Source: CAUZIR01 sp965250195 (GTDB taxonomy: Bacteria > Chloroflexota > Dehalococcoidia > Lucifugimonadales > UBA2962). Taken from it: a DNA stretch of 64,000 nt. Location of the stretch: the NCBI GenBank assembly GCA_965250195.1, contig OZ252295.1, positions 124,001-188,000 of the forward strand, given 5' to 3'. The notes under the pieces were generated by a model. It was not told the origin of the DNA and did not search any database. It was given only the letters and a program-made list of their open reading frames with translations. Each line of letters opens with the position of its first letter. Position 1 is the stretch's first letter. This document shows, in pieces, positions 22,707-31,780 of the stretch. The position numbers and the translations under genes were made by a program.

Positions 22707-25453
22707 CGACTACAGAGTTGCGAAAGACCAGCCTCACGGCATACGCAGAGTCCGTTGCTACGGGCGAGATTGTTGTTGGAAAGTGGGTTCGCTTGGCCTG
22801 CCAACGTCACCTCGACGACCTGAAACACGGCCATGAACGTGGGCTGTGGTTCGATGACGAACAGGCCGACCGGTTGATCCAGTTCTTCAGCTTGCTCCGG
22901 CACTCCAAAGGTGAGTGGGCCGGTCAGCCCCTACACCTGGAGCCCTGGCAGCAATTCGTCATCGGCAGTGTATTTGGTTGGCGTCGTGACGACGGGACCC
23001 GTCGATTCCGCACCACTTACAACGAGGTGGCGAGGAAGAATGGGAAAGCGCTTTCACTTCTGACACCGCTCGCCACGCCCGATGGCTGGGTGTCGATGGG
23101 GGACATTGATGTAGGCGATCGGCTATTCGACGAGACGGGCGCCATTTGCCGGGTGGTCGAAGCAACTCCGGTAATGAACGCCCACGATTGCTTCGAGGTC
23201 GAGTTCGCTGACGGGTCTCGAATCATCGCGGACGCCGGGCATTTGTGGAAAACGAAGACACGGCGTAATGGACGCATCATCAAGGGCGTGCCGCGGGCAG
23301 ATTGGGCATCGCGTAGAGACTCTCAACTTCATACCACTCAACAGATCGCCGATTCACTGGAGTTGGGGGGCAGGCCGGACCGGGTGGAACGGAATCACTC
23401 AATCGCCGTTGCGGCAGAGTTGGATCTTCCCGAGCGGTCATTACCGCTACCCCCATACGCGCTTGGCGTGTGGCTGGGTGATGGGGACTCTAAGGCGCCA
23501 GTTGTCACAAAGTCGCTACGGGATCGGGCGGTCATGGACGAAGTGGAGAAATCCGGCGTGGTCGTGGAAAGGCTCAAGGATGGGACGAACGGCTCAACAC
23601 GCTGGCGTCTCGGTGGCATAGGTGCTGCTTCGCTTCGGCCGGTTTTCAAGAGCCTCCATCTTTTGTTCTCAAAACATATCCCTGCGCCATATCTCCGTAG
23701 CTCCCGAGAGCAACGCAAGGCTCTCCTGCAAGGGTTGATGGATACCGACGGATATGCCGCTCGCTCGGGCCAGTGCGAGTATTCGACTACAACCCCGGCC
23801 CTCGCTGAAGGCGTACGGGAATTGATCGTTTCCCTGGGCATGAAGGTGACCGTTAAGGAAACTCGCGCCATGCTCTATGGCAAAGATTGTGGCCCATCGT
23901 GGCGGCTGCAGTTTTGGTCATACTCTGACCGCCCCGCCTTCCGGCTCGCAAGAAAGTTCGACCGTCTGAAGCCGCCGCCATTGAGCCAGACTCGCACGGC
24001 GAATCGGAAAATCGTCGCCGTGCGTCCGGTGCCGAGCGTCCCGGTCCGCTGCGTTCAAGTGGACTCGCCTTCCCGTTTGTACTTGGCTGGGAGATCAATG
24101 ATCCCTACGCACAACTCCACGCTGGCGGCGGGGCTCGGGTTGTATCTCGCCTTTTTCGACGATGAACCCGGAGCGGAGGTTTATTCGGCTGCCACCAAAC
24201 GGGACCAGGCCAAGATTTCCTGGGGAGAGGCGAAGCGCATGGTGCAGCGGACACCTGGCCTATCGAAGCGCATCCAGGCCTTCGCCGCCAACCTGAGCAA
24301 CGAGATCGAGGCCCAGAAGTTCGAGCCCCTGTCGGCGGACTACAACTCCATGGACGGGCTCAACATCCACGGGGCGATTATCGACGAGCTCCACCGGCAC
24401 AAGACCCGCGACATGTGGGACGTGCTGCAGACCGGTACCGGGGCACGCCGGGAGCCACTGACGTTCGTCATCACCACGGCGGGCTACGATCGGCACTCCA
24501 TCTGCTGGGAGCAACACGACTACGCCACCAAAGTGCTGGAGGGGATCATTCCGGACGACTCGTTCTTCGCCTACATCGCGGCGATTGACGAGGAGGACGA
24601 CTGGACCGACCCGGCAGTCTGGGTCAAAGCCAATCCCAACCTGGGCATCTCGGTGAAGCTCGACGCGCTTGAACGGGATTGTCAGAAGGCCCAGGACGTC
24701 CCCGGGGAGCAGAACGCGTTCAAGCGGCTCCGCCTGAGTGTCTGGACAGAGCAGGCCGACCGCTGGCTCGACATGTCGACATGGGACGCCGCTGAGGCCC
24801 GGCGGCCGGAAGATGAACTCGAGGGCGAGATGTGCTTCGGCGCCATCGACCTCTCGTCCACAACCGACCTCACGGCACTGACTCTCTGGTTCCCTCGCGA
24901 CGATGGCGGCGGTGATGCGCTGGCCTGGTTCTGGCTGCCCGAGGATAACATCGCCCGGAGGGTGAAGCGTGACAAGGTCCCATACGACGTCTGGGTGCGC
25001 GAGGGACTGGTGACGGGCACCGACGGGAACGTCGTTGACTACGACGTCATCCGCGCAACGGCTAACGATCTAGCCGAGCGGTACAACATCCGGGAGATGG
25101 CGATCGACAGGTGGAACTCCACTCACCTGCAGACTCAACTGATGGGAGACGGATTCGACGTGGTCCCGTTTGGACAGGGCTTCGCATCCATGAGCGCACC
25201 GACGAGAGAGATCGAGAAACTCGTGCTCAAGAACCAGCTCCGCCACGGGGGCAACCCGGTGCTCCGATGGATGGCTTCCAACGTGGCGGTCAAGCAGGAC
25301 CCGGCCGGCAACCTGAAGATCGACAAGGCCAAGTCCACCGAGAAGGTTGATGGCATGGTCGCCCTGGCGATGTGCGTCGGCCGCGCCATGGTCAGCGATG
25401 GCGACGACGGGGACTCGGTCTATGAGGGACGGGGGGTCCTCACCATTGGGTGA
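22703..25453 (+). CDS. terL: Terminase large subunit interrupted by an intein
   Basis: 916 residues as translated; removal of a 356-residue intein leaves 560, normal for TerL. N-terminal ATPase: PWQQFVIGSVFGW, and Walker A VARKNGK|STLAAG, split by the intein between Lys and Ser. Walker B is in HGAIIDELHRH; ITTAGYD and the C-terminal RNase H-like nuclease (FGAIDLSSTTDLTAL) follow. Splicing is required, because the intein breaks the ATP-binding loop. The protein packages phage DNA into procapsids. It overlaps the terS stop by 4 bp. Confidence 0.95.
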   Translation: MTTTELRKTSLTAYAESVATGEIVVGKWVRLACQRHLDDLKHGHERGLWFDDEQADRLIQFFSLLRHSKGEWAGQPLHLEPWQQFVIGSVFGWRRDDGTRRFRTTYNEVARKNGKALSLLTPLATPDGWVSMGDIDVGDRLFDETGAICRVVEATPVMNAHDCFEVEFADGSRIIADAGHLWKTKTRRNGRIIKGVPRADWASRRDSQLHTTQQIADSLELGGRPDRVERNHSIAVAAELDLPERSLPLPPYALGVWLGDGDSKAPVVTKSLRDRAVMDEVEKSGVVVERLKDGTNGSTRWRLGGIGAASLRPVFKSLHLLFSKHIPAPYLRSSREQRKALLQGLMDTDGYAARSGQCEYSTTTPALAEGVRELIVSLGMKVTVKETRAMLYGKDCGPSWRLQFWSYSDRPAFRLARKFDRLKPPPLSQTRTANRKIVAVRPVPSVPVRCVQVDSPSRLYLAGRSMIPTHNSTLAAGLGLYLAFFDDEPGAEVYSAATKRDQAKISWGEAKRMVQRTPGLSKRIQAFAANLSNEIEAQKFEPLSADYNSMDGLNIHGAIIDELHRHKTRDMWDVLQTGTGARREPLTFVITTAGYDRHSICWEQHDYATKVLEGIIPDDSFFAYIAAIDEEDDWTDPAVWVKANPNLGISVKLDALERDCQKAQDVPGEQNAFKRLRLSVWTEQADRWLDMSTWDAAEARRPEDELEGEMCFGAIDLSSTTDLTALTLWFPRDDGGGDALAWFWLPEDNIARRVKRDKVPYDVWVREGLVTGTDGNVVDYDVIRATANDLAERYNIREMAIDRWNSTHLQTQLMGDGFDVVPFGQGFASMSAPTREIEKLVLKNQLRHGGNPVLRWMASNVAVKQDPAGNLKIDKAKSTEKVDGMVALAMCVGRAMVSDGDDGDSVYEGRGVLTIG
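23048..24115 (+). other. Class 3-like intein with LAGLIDADG homing endonuclease in terL
   Basis: Codons 116-471 of the TerL frame. The N-terminal residue is Ala (ALSLLTPLATPDGW) in place of Cys/Ser; the C-terminus is IPTHN followed by Ser+1. The Trp-Cys-Thr triplet of class 3 inteins is visible: Trp in ADAGHLW (block B), Cys in VPVRCVQVD (block F), Thr in IPTHN (block G). Between them sit two dodecapeptide motifs, LGVWLGDGDS and LLQGLMDTDGYA, with both acidic residues, so the homing endonuclease looks intact. Confidence 0.88.
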
Positions 25454-25610
25454 CGTGGGCGCGATCGATGGACTCTTCGTGGTGGGCGCTGGCGCCATCG
25501 TTACCGGCGTGGCTTTCATGCACCCGCCTTCGGCCATGATCGTCGGAGGGTTCTTTGCCGCGGCGCTGGCGGTCATTAACGCACTGAGACGCAGGAGGTC
25601 GATTAGATGA
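25446..25610 (+). CDS. Small two-helix membrane protein between terL and portal
   Basis: About 54 residues from a TTG at 25446 (GTG 25455 is the alternative), overlapping both the terL stop and the portal ATG. Two hydrophobic segments (LFVVGAGAIVTGVAF and MIVGGFFAAALAVI) end in a basic RRRRSIR. The fold resembles a holin, but the place in the operon is unusual for one. Confidence 0.55.
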   Translation: MGDVGAIDGLFVVGAGAIVTGVAFMHPPSAMIVGGFFAAALAVINALRRRRSIR

Positions 25611-27133
25611 GCTTGCTCGCACGACTGTTGAACCCGACCATTGAGGCCGGGAGTCCGGGCCCAGCGGACGACTACTGGTACACGGAACTGTCGGCCGGAG
25701 GGATCGCCCAGACCGGCATTCGAGTCGATGCTGTAAGGGCGCTCAACGCCTCGGCCGTCTACGCCTGCGTCAAGGTGTTGGCCGAGTCGGTGGCATCTCT
25801 CCCGCTGATTACCTACGAGGTCCAGGGGGACGGTGGGAAGCACAGGGCGACAGACCACCCACTATTTGAGCTTCTCCACGACCAGCCCAACGCCTTCCAG
25901 AGTTCGTTCGAGTTCCGCGAGATGATGATGGGCCACGTTGCCCTCAGCGGAAACGCCTATGCTCAGATCATCCCTGGCCGGCGGGGATTCGCTGAGCAGC
26001 TGATACCCCTGCACCCGGACCGGATGAGGGCCGAGAAACTCGTCAACGGGCGACTGCGCTATGTCTACAACCGAGAGGACGGGCAGCGGGTCGACTTCAA
26101 CCAGGAGGACATCCACCACCTTCGCGGTTGGTCGGCCGACGGCGTCACCGGGATGTCGGTAGTAGGCCTGGCGCGCGACTCCATCGGCCTGGCGATCGCA
26201 ACAGAGAGCTATGGCGGGCGGTACTTCAGTCAAAACGCCCAACCGGGCGGCGTACTCGAGCACCCGGCCAAGCTGTCCGACGAGGCAGGCAAACGCATCA
26301 CCAGCTCGTGGCAGTCGGCTCACGCCGGCGTCCCGAACGCTCACAAAGTCGCGGTGCTGGAGGAAGGTCTCAAATGGCACCAGATCGGCCTTTCCAACGA
26401 GGACTCGCAGTTCCTCGAGACCCGGAAGTTCCAAATAGCCGAGATCGCGCGGTGGTTCCGGATCCCGCCCCACATGATCGGCGATCTTGAGAAGGCGACT
26501 TTCTCCAACATCGAACACCAGTCGATCAACTTCGTCGTCCACACGCTGCGGCCTTGGCTGGTCCGGTGGGAGCAGGCGATACGCCGAGATCTGATACTCA
26601 GGCCGGAGCAGTTCACCGTGGAATTCGTGGCCGACGGCCTCCTCCGGGGCGACACCAAGTCCCGTTACGAGGCCTATAGCCAGGGCATCAACGCCGGGTG
26701 GATGACCCGCAACGAGGTCCGCCGTCTGGAGAACCTCAACCCGCTGCCCGGACTGGACGAACCCCTGGCACCACTAAACATGGCGACCGGCAATCCCCCT
26801 CCCGCCGCCGGGCCCGGCCAGGCCCAACTGATCGCCGAGGAGGCCGCTGGCAGAGTCGTCCGCAGGGAGACCAGCGCGATTGGCAAGGCGGCGAGGCGGC
26901 ACAGTGGCGACGTCGAGGCCTTCAACGACTCGGTCCGAGCCTTCTACTCGGACCACCAGGGATTCGTCATCGAGACGATGAAGATCGAACCAGCCGATGC
27001 CGAGCGATACGTGACACGTCAAAGGGACGAAGTGCTCTTCGCCGGCGCGACGGTAATCGAAGACTGGGAATCAACCAGGCCGCAGGCCCTGGCTCGAACG
27101 GCTCTTGACCATAACGAAGGAGAACAGGCATGA
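25607..27133 (+). CDS. HK97-family portal protein
   Basis: 508 residues. ASAVYACVKVLAESVASLPL is the hallmark start of the family, followed by HPLFELLHDQPN, GNAYAQIIPG, and FQIAEIARWFRIPPHMIGDL near residue 280. Twelve copies would form the DNA gateway at the capsid vertex. The C-terminal ~110 residues after the Pro-rich linker are an extra helical domain. The gene overlaps the S49 protease start by 4 bp. Confidence 0.93.
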   Translation: MSLLARLLNPTIEAGSPGPADDYWYTELSAGGIAQTGIRVDAVRALNASAVYACVKVLAESVASLPLITYEVQGDGGKHRATDHPLFELLHDQPNAFQSSFEFREMMMGHVALSGNAYAQIIPGRRGFAEQLIPLHPDRMRAEKLVNGRLRYVYNREDGQRVDFNQEDIHHLRGWSADGVTGMSVVGLARDSIGLAIATESYGGRYFSQNAQPGGVLEHPAKLSDEAGKRITSSWQSAHAGVPNAHKVAVLEEGLKWHQIGLSNEDSQFLETRKFQIAEIARWFRIPPHMIGDLEKATFSNIEHQSINFVVHTLRPWLVRWEQAIRRDLILRPEQFTVEFVADGLLRGDTKSRYEAYSQGINAGWMTRNEVRRLENLNPLPGLDEPLAPLNMATGNPPPAAGPGQAQLIAEEAAGRVVRRETSAIGKAARRHSGDVEAFNDSVRAFYSDHQGFVIETMKIEPADAERYVTRQRDEVLFAGATVIEDWESTRPQALARTALDHNEGEQA

Positions 27134-28101
27134 AATACGAGAACATCGTTAGGACCATCAGCGAGACGCCGTGGGCGATCATGCCCGGGAAGCTCGCCCA
27201 GATCGTGGAGGTGGTGAACCTTCGCGCGTCTGGTGTTGAACTATCTGAGGAGGAAATCGCCGCCCGCATCGGTGCGCGACACGATGAGCGGCACGTGCCG
27301 CAGGCGGGGGCGGTCGCGGTGCTCCCGTTGATCGGCGTCATCTCCCAGCGCATGAACATGTTCATGGAGACGAGTGGGGGCACCTCGACGGAACTGTTCG
27401 GGGCGGCCTTCCGGCAGATGGTTGCGGACCCGTCTGTTGGGACGATCGTGATCGACGTCGACTCGCCGGGCGGTTCCGTATCTGGAGTGCCCGAGTTGGC
27501 TCAGGAGATTTTCAAGGCGCGCGGATCCAAGCCCATCATCGCGGTGGCGAACTCCCTGGCGGCCTCAGCGGCCTACTGGATCGCGACGGCCGCGGATGAA
27601 CTGGTGGTCACACCGTCGAGCCTGGTGGGATCGATAGGAGTGCTATCCGTCCACGAAGACTGGTCGAAGATGCTCGAGATGAAAGGGGTCGACCACACCA
27701 TCATCCAGGCGGGGCGGTTCAAGTCAGAGGGTAACCCCTTCGAGCCCTTGTCCGACGAGGCCCGGGCCGACATTCAAAAGAAGGTCGACACCTACTACGA
27801 CATGTTCGTTACCGGCGTGGCTCACCACCGAGGCGCTACCAAGACCACAGTGCTGGCCGACTTCGGTCAGGGTCGGGTGTTTAACGCGGAAGAAGCCGTG
27901 GCGCTGGGCATGGCAGATCGGATCGGCACTCTTGGAGAGACCATCGCCAGGCTAGTACCCCAGACGACGTCTACCGGCGCCAGGGCGGAACTCGCGGTGG
28001 ACGAGACCGCTGGCAATGCCAGCCAGGACGATGGGACGGACCGCCGGAACCGCGAGGTGGAGTTAGCCGCCTCGGTCGCCACCCGACATGGTCGTGACTG
28101 A
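27130..28101 (+). CDS. Capsid maturation protease, S49/SppA family
   Basis: 323 residues. VDSPGGSVSGV (oxyanion region), NSLAASAAYWIAT with the catalytic Ser, and GRFKSEGNPF with the Lys of the Ser-Lys dyad. SLVGSIGVLSVHED is typical of SppA. It is expected to cut the N-terminal delta domain of the capsid protein at 28329. The last ~50 residues are an acidic tail. Confidence 0.92.
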   Translation: MKYENIVRTISETPWAIMPGKLAQIVEVVNLRASGVELSEEEIAARIGARHDERHVPQAGAVAVLPLIGVISQRMNMFMETSGGTSTELFGAAFRQMVADPSVGTIVIDVDSPGGSVSGVPELAQEIFKARGSKPIIAVANSLAASAAYWIATAADELVVTPSSLVGSIGVLSVHEDWSKMLEMKGVDHTIIQAGRFKSEGNPFEPLSDEARADIQKKVDTYYDMFVTGVAHHRGATKTTVLADFGQGRVFNAEEAVALGMADRIGTLGETIARLVPQTTSTGARAELAVDETAGNASQDDGTDRRNREVELAASVATRHGRD

Positions 28102-28328
28102 CCGGGACTTGACAGTGCATGATAGATTTAAAACATAGGTTCTGATCCGACGATCAACCTTACATAGGTAGTGGCCCTAGATAAAAGGCTCCGACGAGAC
28201 CTGGACGCTGGGGTGACGCGGCAATAGCGCACCATCCGACGATAGGAGCGCACCCGCAAGGCAACCGTGAATAACGGACGCCTGGGGTGCGCTCTTTTGT
28301 GTTCTCCGGGCATCAGCAGGAGACACAT
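28102..28328 (+). promoter_or_regulatory. Structured leader region of the capsid gene
   Basis: A 227-bp gap in an otherwise packed late operon. It has TTGACA at 28109-28114 with only a weak -10 (around 28132-28137). A decamer ATCCGACGAT occurs twice (28145-28154, 28234-28243). A long hairpin (28246-28294) has a perfect 10-bp stem GAGCGCACCC/GGGTGCGCTC, nested short stems and TTTTGTGTT after it. It is probably a partial terminator plus promoter that sets capsid expression separately. No ORF. Confidence 0.5.
28246..28304 (+). terminator. Terminator-like hairpin before the capsid gene
   Basis: Outer 10-bp stem (28246-28255 with 28285-28294), inner AGGC/GCCT and CCGT/ACGG stems, then TTTTGTGTTC. 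The U-tract is short, so read-through into the capsid gene is likely. Confidence 0.5.
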
Positions 28329-29618
28329 ATGTCGAACATCAAAGAGTTCCTCCAGGAAGAGGCCGACCTGATCGCCGAGCGCAAGGAGCACCTTGACGCG
28401 GCGGCCGGCCGGGACCTCACCGACGAGGAAAAAGAAACCGACGACGGCCTGGCCTCCCGCATCGGCGCGGTCCAGGACCGCATCACCCGTGAGCGCTCTG
28501 TCCTCGACGCCGAGAAGACGTTGGCCGCAGTTCCCTCCTGGGATGGCGTTGCCCCTGCGCCCGCGGCGGCCGACGCCGAAGCCCCGAAGTTCGAGCACTT
28601 CGGCGAGCAGCTGTCGGCCATCTATCAGGCCAGCATCGGGGGCGCACGAGACCCGCGCCTCCAGATCAGGGCCGTCGCTCAGGGCATGGGCGAGGCCGTC
28701 GGGAGCGACGGCGGGTTCCTTGTCCAGCAGGACTTCGCCACTGAGATTTTCCGCAGGGTCTACGCAACCGGCGAAGTGGCAAGCCGGGTCCGGCGTATAC
28801 CCGTCAGCGGGAACGGGCTGATCATTCCCACCATCGATGAGACGAGCCGAGCGACCGGCTCCCGGCTCGGCGGAGTCCAGGCGTACTGGGTCGATGAGGG
28901 AACGGCGCCGACGGCGACCAAGCCCAAGTTGGCCAAGATCGATCTGAAGCTCAACAAGCTGATCGCATTGGGCTACGCCACGGACGAGCTGCTCGCCGAC
29001 GCTCCCGCGATGGGAGCCGTGATGACCGAGGGGTTCGCGGACGAGATCCAGTTCATGACCGAGGACGCCTTCATCAACGGCACAGGCGCAGGGAAGCCAC
29101 AGGGCATCCTCAACGCCGCAGCCAAGGTCTCGGTCTCCAAGGAGACCAACCAGCCAGCCGCCACGATCGTCATCGAAAACATCGTGAAGATGTGGGCCCA
29201 GATGTGGGGCCGCAGCAGGGCCAACTCGGTCTGGTTCATCAACCAGGACATCGAGCCCCAGCTCTTCACCATGAGCCTGGCGGTGGGCACTGGCGGCATC
29301 CCCGTCTACATGCCGGCCAACGGGCTGTCGGACTCTCCGTTCGGCAGGCTATTCGGGCGGCCGGTTGTTCCCATCGAGTACGGCGCGACGCTGGGCACGG
29401 AAGGCGACATCATTCTCGCCGACCTGAGCCAGTACGTGACGATCGACAAGGGTGGGATCAACCAGGCTTCCTCGATGCACGTGCGGTTCACGACCGACGA
29501 GATGGCCTTCCGGGCCACCTTCCGTGTGGACGGCCAGCCGATGTGGAAGTCGGCCTTGACGCCCTTCAAGGGCTCCAACGACCAGAGCCCGTTCGTCACC
29601 CTAGCCGTCCGAGCGTAG
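28329..29618 (+). CDS. Major capsid protein, HK97 family
   Basis: 429 residues from the ATG at 28329, with AGGAGA eight bases upstream; the frame back to 28287 is not needed. Residues ~1-100 form the coiled-coil delta domain (FLQEEADLIAERKEHLDAAA), then an Ala-rich linker. The HK97 core starts near residue 110 (VGSDGGFLVQQDFATEI). GTGAGKPQGILN and a C-terminal PIEYGATLGTEGDIILADLS are typical. The delta domain would be removed by the S49 protease. Confidence 0.95.
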   Translation: MSNIKEFLQEEADLIAERKEHLDAAAGRDLTDEEKETDDGLASRIGAVQDRITRERSVLDAEKTLAAVPSWDGVAPAPAAADAEAPKFEHFGEQLSAIYQASIGGARDPRLQIRAVAQGMGEAVGSDGGFLVQQDFATEIFRRVYATGEVASRVRRIPVSGNGLIIPTIDETSRATGSRLGGVQAYWVDEGTAPTATKPKLAKIDLKLNKLIALGYATDELLADAPAMGAVMTEGFADEIQFMTEDAFINGTGAGKPQGILNAAAKVSVSKETNQPAATIVIENIVKMWAQMWGRSRANSVWFINQDIEPQLFTMSLAVGTGGIPVYMPANGLSDSPFGRLFGRPVVPIEYGATLGTEGDIILADLSQYVTIDKGGINQASSMHVRFTTDEMAFRATFRVDGQPMWKSALTPFKGSNDQSPFVTLAVRA

Positions 29619-29651
29619 TCGGCACCGAAATCTGAAACCAAGGAGCGAGAT

Positions 29652-30164
29652 ATGACTCTCGGACTAGAACAGAGACAGGTGGTCATCGGCTTCGGGCCGG
29701 TAGACCTCCAGACCGCCGCCAACAGCGGCGACTGGGTAAGCCTGAAGAACTACAAGCACGTCGAGATCCACTTCGTGTCCGCCGTAGGCACGGCCGGGGA
29801 CGACCCGACCTTGACGCTGGGCCAGGCCACAGCCGTCGCCGGTACCGGCGACAAGGCCTTGGCGGTGATCGACACCGTGTACAGGAAACAGGCTGCAACC
29901 GACCTGACTGGCACTGGCCAGTGGACCAAGGCCACCCAGACGGCGGCGGCGACCTACACCGATACGGACTCGGCAGAGGAGTTCGCCCACTGGGTGGTGC
30001 ACGTGGACGCCGACGAGCTCGACGTCGACAACGACTTCGACTGCATCCGGGCAACGGTCGCGGATGTGGGCTCCAACGCCCAGCTCGGAGTCTTGTGGTA
30101 CGAGCTCAGCGAGCCGAGGTTCCCGGCCGCGCCGGAGAACATGCTGTCGGCCATCGTCGATTAG
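29652..30164 (+). CDS. Putative capsid accessory or decoration protein
   Basis: 170 residues, acidic, beta-rich (WVSLKNYKHVEIHFVSAVG, FAHWVVHVDADELDV). GAGCGA just upstream supplies the start. Position right after the capsid gene suggests a decoration or head-completion role. No family recognised. Confidence 0.6.
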   Translation: MTLGLEQRQVVIGFGPVDLQTAANSGDWVSLKNYKHVEIHFVSAVGTAGDDPTLTLGQATAVAGTGDKALAVIDTVYRKQAATDLTGTGQWTKATQTAAATYTDTDSAEEFAHWVVHVDADELDVDNDFDCIRATVADVGSNAQLGVLWYELSEPRFPAAPENMLSAIVD

Positions 30165-30270
30165 GCCTAGTGGCGGGGAGGACCTCAGCCCTCCCCGCCA
30201 ACGGCAAGCCCAACAAGAGTAGGAGAACCACCCCTTAACCGCCCAGCGGGGCCGTATGGAGTAGAGAGCA

Positions 30271-30420
30271 ATGCCAGTTACCAAAATTCGAACCAGGTGG
30301 ACCAGTGGGAACCTGGAGTTCCTGGATTCATCCGGCAACATCATCCTAGTGCCGGGAGCACATGGCACCGATGCCCTTGACCTCCACGGCGCCTGGATCG
30401 AGTACACCCGGAAGGACTAG
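30271..30420 (+). CDS. Small phage structural-region protein (49 aa)
   Basis: ATG at 30271, stop at 30418-30420, three bases before the next ATG. MPVTKIRTRWTSGNLEFLDS... reads like a short beta-strand pair with a charged end (EYTRKD). GTAGAGAG upstream is a weak ribosome-binding site. It keeps the spacing of the late operon. Confidence 0.55.
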   Translation: MPVTKIRTRWTSGNLEFLDSSGNIILVPGAHGTDALDLHGAWIEYTRKD

Positions 30421-30423
30421 GGC

Positions 30424-30819
30424 ATGGCTGGCACAATAACCCAGTCTCACGGTAAGTTGGGCGCGGTGCGGGTCATCACCTTCGCCGCGACAGCGGACGC
30501 GTCTGACGGCTCGTTCCCCAACACGGCGCTCGCCGACAAGATCGAGGGACGACTTCTGGCTCTGGAGACCAACCCTGGCGGTACTGCGCCCACCGACAAC
30601 TACGACGTCACCCTCGAGGACGGTGAGGGCTTCGATGTCCTCGAGGGCGTGGGGGCCAATCGGGATACCGCCAACACCGAGAAGGCGGCAATCGTGGTCT
30701 CGGGCACGAGCGTCCATCCGATTGTTGCCAACTCCGACGCCCTCACGCTAAAGCTGGCCAACAACTCGGTGAACTCCGCCGGGGTAGTACTCAAGCTCTA
30801 CTACTCGCCGGGGGTGTAG
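30424..30819 (+). CDS. Putative head or tail accessory protein
   Basis: 131 residues beginning MAGTITQSHGKLGAVRVIT, with a beta-rich core (EGRLLALETNPGG, NSAGVVLKLYYSPGV). Similar short beta proteins lie between capsid and connector genes in HK97-like phages. Exact function unknown. Confidence 0.6.
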   Translation: MAGTITQSHGKLGAVRVITFAATADASDGSFPNTALADKIEGRLLALETNPGGTAPTDNYDVTLEDGEGFDVLEGVGANRDTANTEKAAIVVSGTSVHPIVANSDALTLKLANNSVNSAGVVLKLYYSPGV

Positions 30820-30879
30820 GCGCTGGACTATTCACTGACCGTCAGCTCGGCGCCGGCCGCAGAGCCGATTTCTACAGCG

Positions 30880-31413
30880 GTGGCCAAGGCGCACCTACGT
30901 GTCGACGTGACGGACGACGACACGTACATCGACACGTTGGTAAAGGTCGCGCGGCGGTACGCCGAGACAGCCACCCGCCGGGCTCTGATCGACCAGACCT
31001 GGACGATGAAGTTGGATTCCTTCCCGGCTTCCAGCGACTCGCCAATCTGGGTGCCGCTTCCTCCGCTCCAGTCTGTGAGCAGCGTCACGTACGTCGACGT
31101 GGACGGCAACACTCAAACATGGACGTCCTCGAAGTACACGGTCGACACCGATTCCGAGCCGGGACGGATCGTGCCCGCCTATCAGGAGGTCTACCCGGAC
31201 GTCCGGAATGTGATCAACGCCGTGACGGTGACGTTCGTGGCGGGGTACGGGTCGGCAGGGAGCAACGTGCCGGAGGGCATTCTCCAGGGCATGCTCACTC
31301 TCATCGCCCACATGTACGAGAACCGCCAGGACGTCATCGTCGGCGGGGTCGTGTCGCGAGTGCCTCAGACCACCGACTGGCTGCTGTGGCCCTACAAGGC
31401 CCTGAGGTTCTGA
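30880..31413 (+). CDS. Head-tail connector protein (gp6-like)
   Basis: 177 residues from the GTG at 30880. The family pattern is LRVDVTDDDTYIDTLVKVAR followed by YAETATRRALIDQTW and a C-terminal PEGILQGMLTLIAHMYENR. Typical members carry ~20 more residues (TVSSAPAAEPISTAVAKAHL), and here they are in frame back to a CTG at 30823, directly behind the previous stop. So the true start is probably CTG 30823, giving 196 residues. It joins portal to head-completion proteins. Confidence 0.88.
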   Translation: MAKAHLRVDVTDDDTYIDTLVKVARRYAETATRRALIDQTWTMKLDSFPASSDSPIWVPLPPLQSVSSVTYVDVDGNTQTWTSSKYTVDTDSEPGRIVPAYQEVYPDVRNVINAVTVTFVAGYGSAGSNVPEGILQGMLTLIAHMYENRQDVIVGGVVSRVPQTTDWLLWPYKALRF

Positions 31414-31414
31414 C

Positions 31415-31780
31415 GTGCGGATCGGGAACATGGACCGGCGCATCAAGATCGAGAAGTTCACCACCGCTCAGGACGGCGTCGGAGAGCCGGTCAAGTCCTG
31501 GGTTGAACTCGACACCGTCTGGGCTTCCGTGTCTGCAGCCGGGCGAACGGGTGCGGCCTCGGGTTCAGGCCGGTCGGCGGCCGGTACCGAAGGCTTTGCA
31601 GCTGACCAGCACCTGGCCAAGAGGCGGTCCACGTTCCGTATTCGGTACCGGTCGGACGTCGATGAAACGATGCGGATCGCGTACCCGACCTCGGCCGGCG
31701 ACAACTACGACATCGTCTCTATCTCCGAGCTTGGCCGGCAGGAGGGCCTTGAGATCACCGCCGAGGCGACCGTGCCTTAA
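31415..31780 (+). CDS. Head closure / head-tail adaptor protein
   Basis: 121 residues from a GTG at 31415. MDRRIKIEKFTTAQDGVGEPVKSW, read as MDRRIKIEKF and VKSWVELDTVWASV, is the head-closure (SPP1 gp16-like) pattern, ending in DNYDIVSISELGRQEGLEI. It follows the connector by one base and overlaps the next gene by one base. Confidence 0.85.
   Translation: MRIGNMDRRIKIEKFTTAQDGVGEPVKSWVELDTVWASVSAAGRTGAASGSGRSAAGTEGFAADQHLAKRRSTFRIRYRSDVDETMRIAYPTSAGDNYDIVSISELGRQEGLEITAEATVP

Noticed and set aside
28102..28328. CRISPR-like repeats in the capsid leader
   Set aside because: Only two copies of a decamer 89 bp apart with no regular spacers; no CRISPR array was found anywhere in the window.
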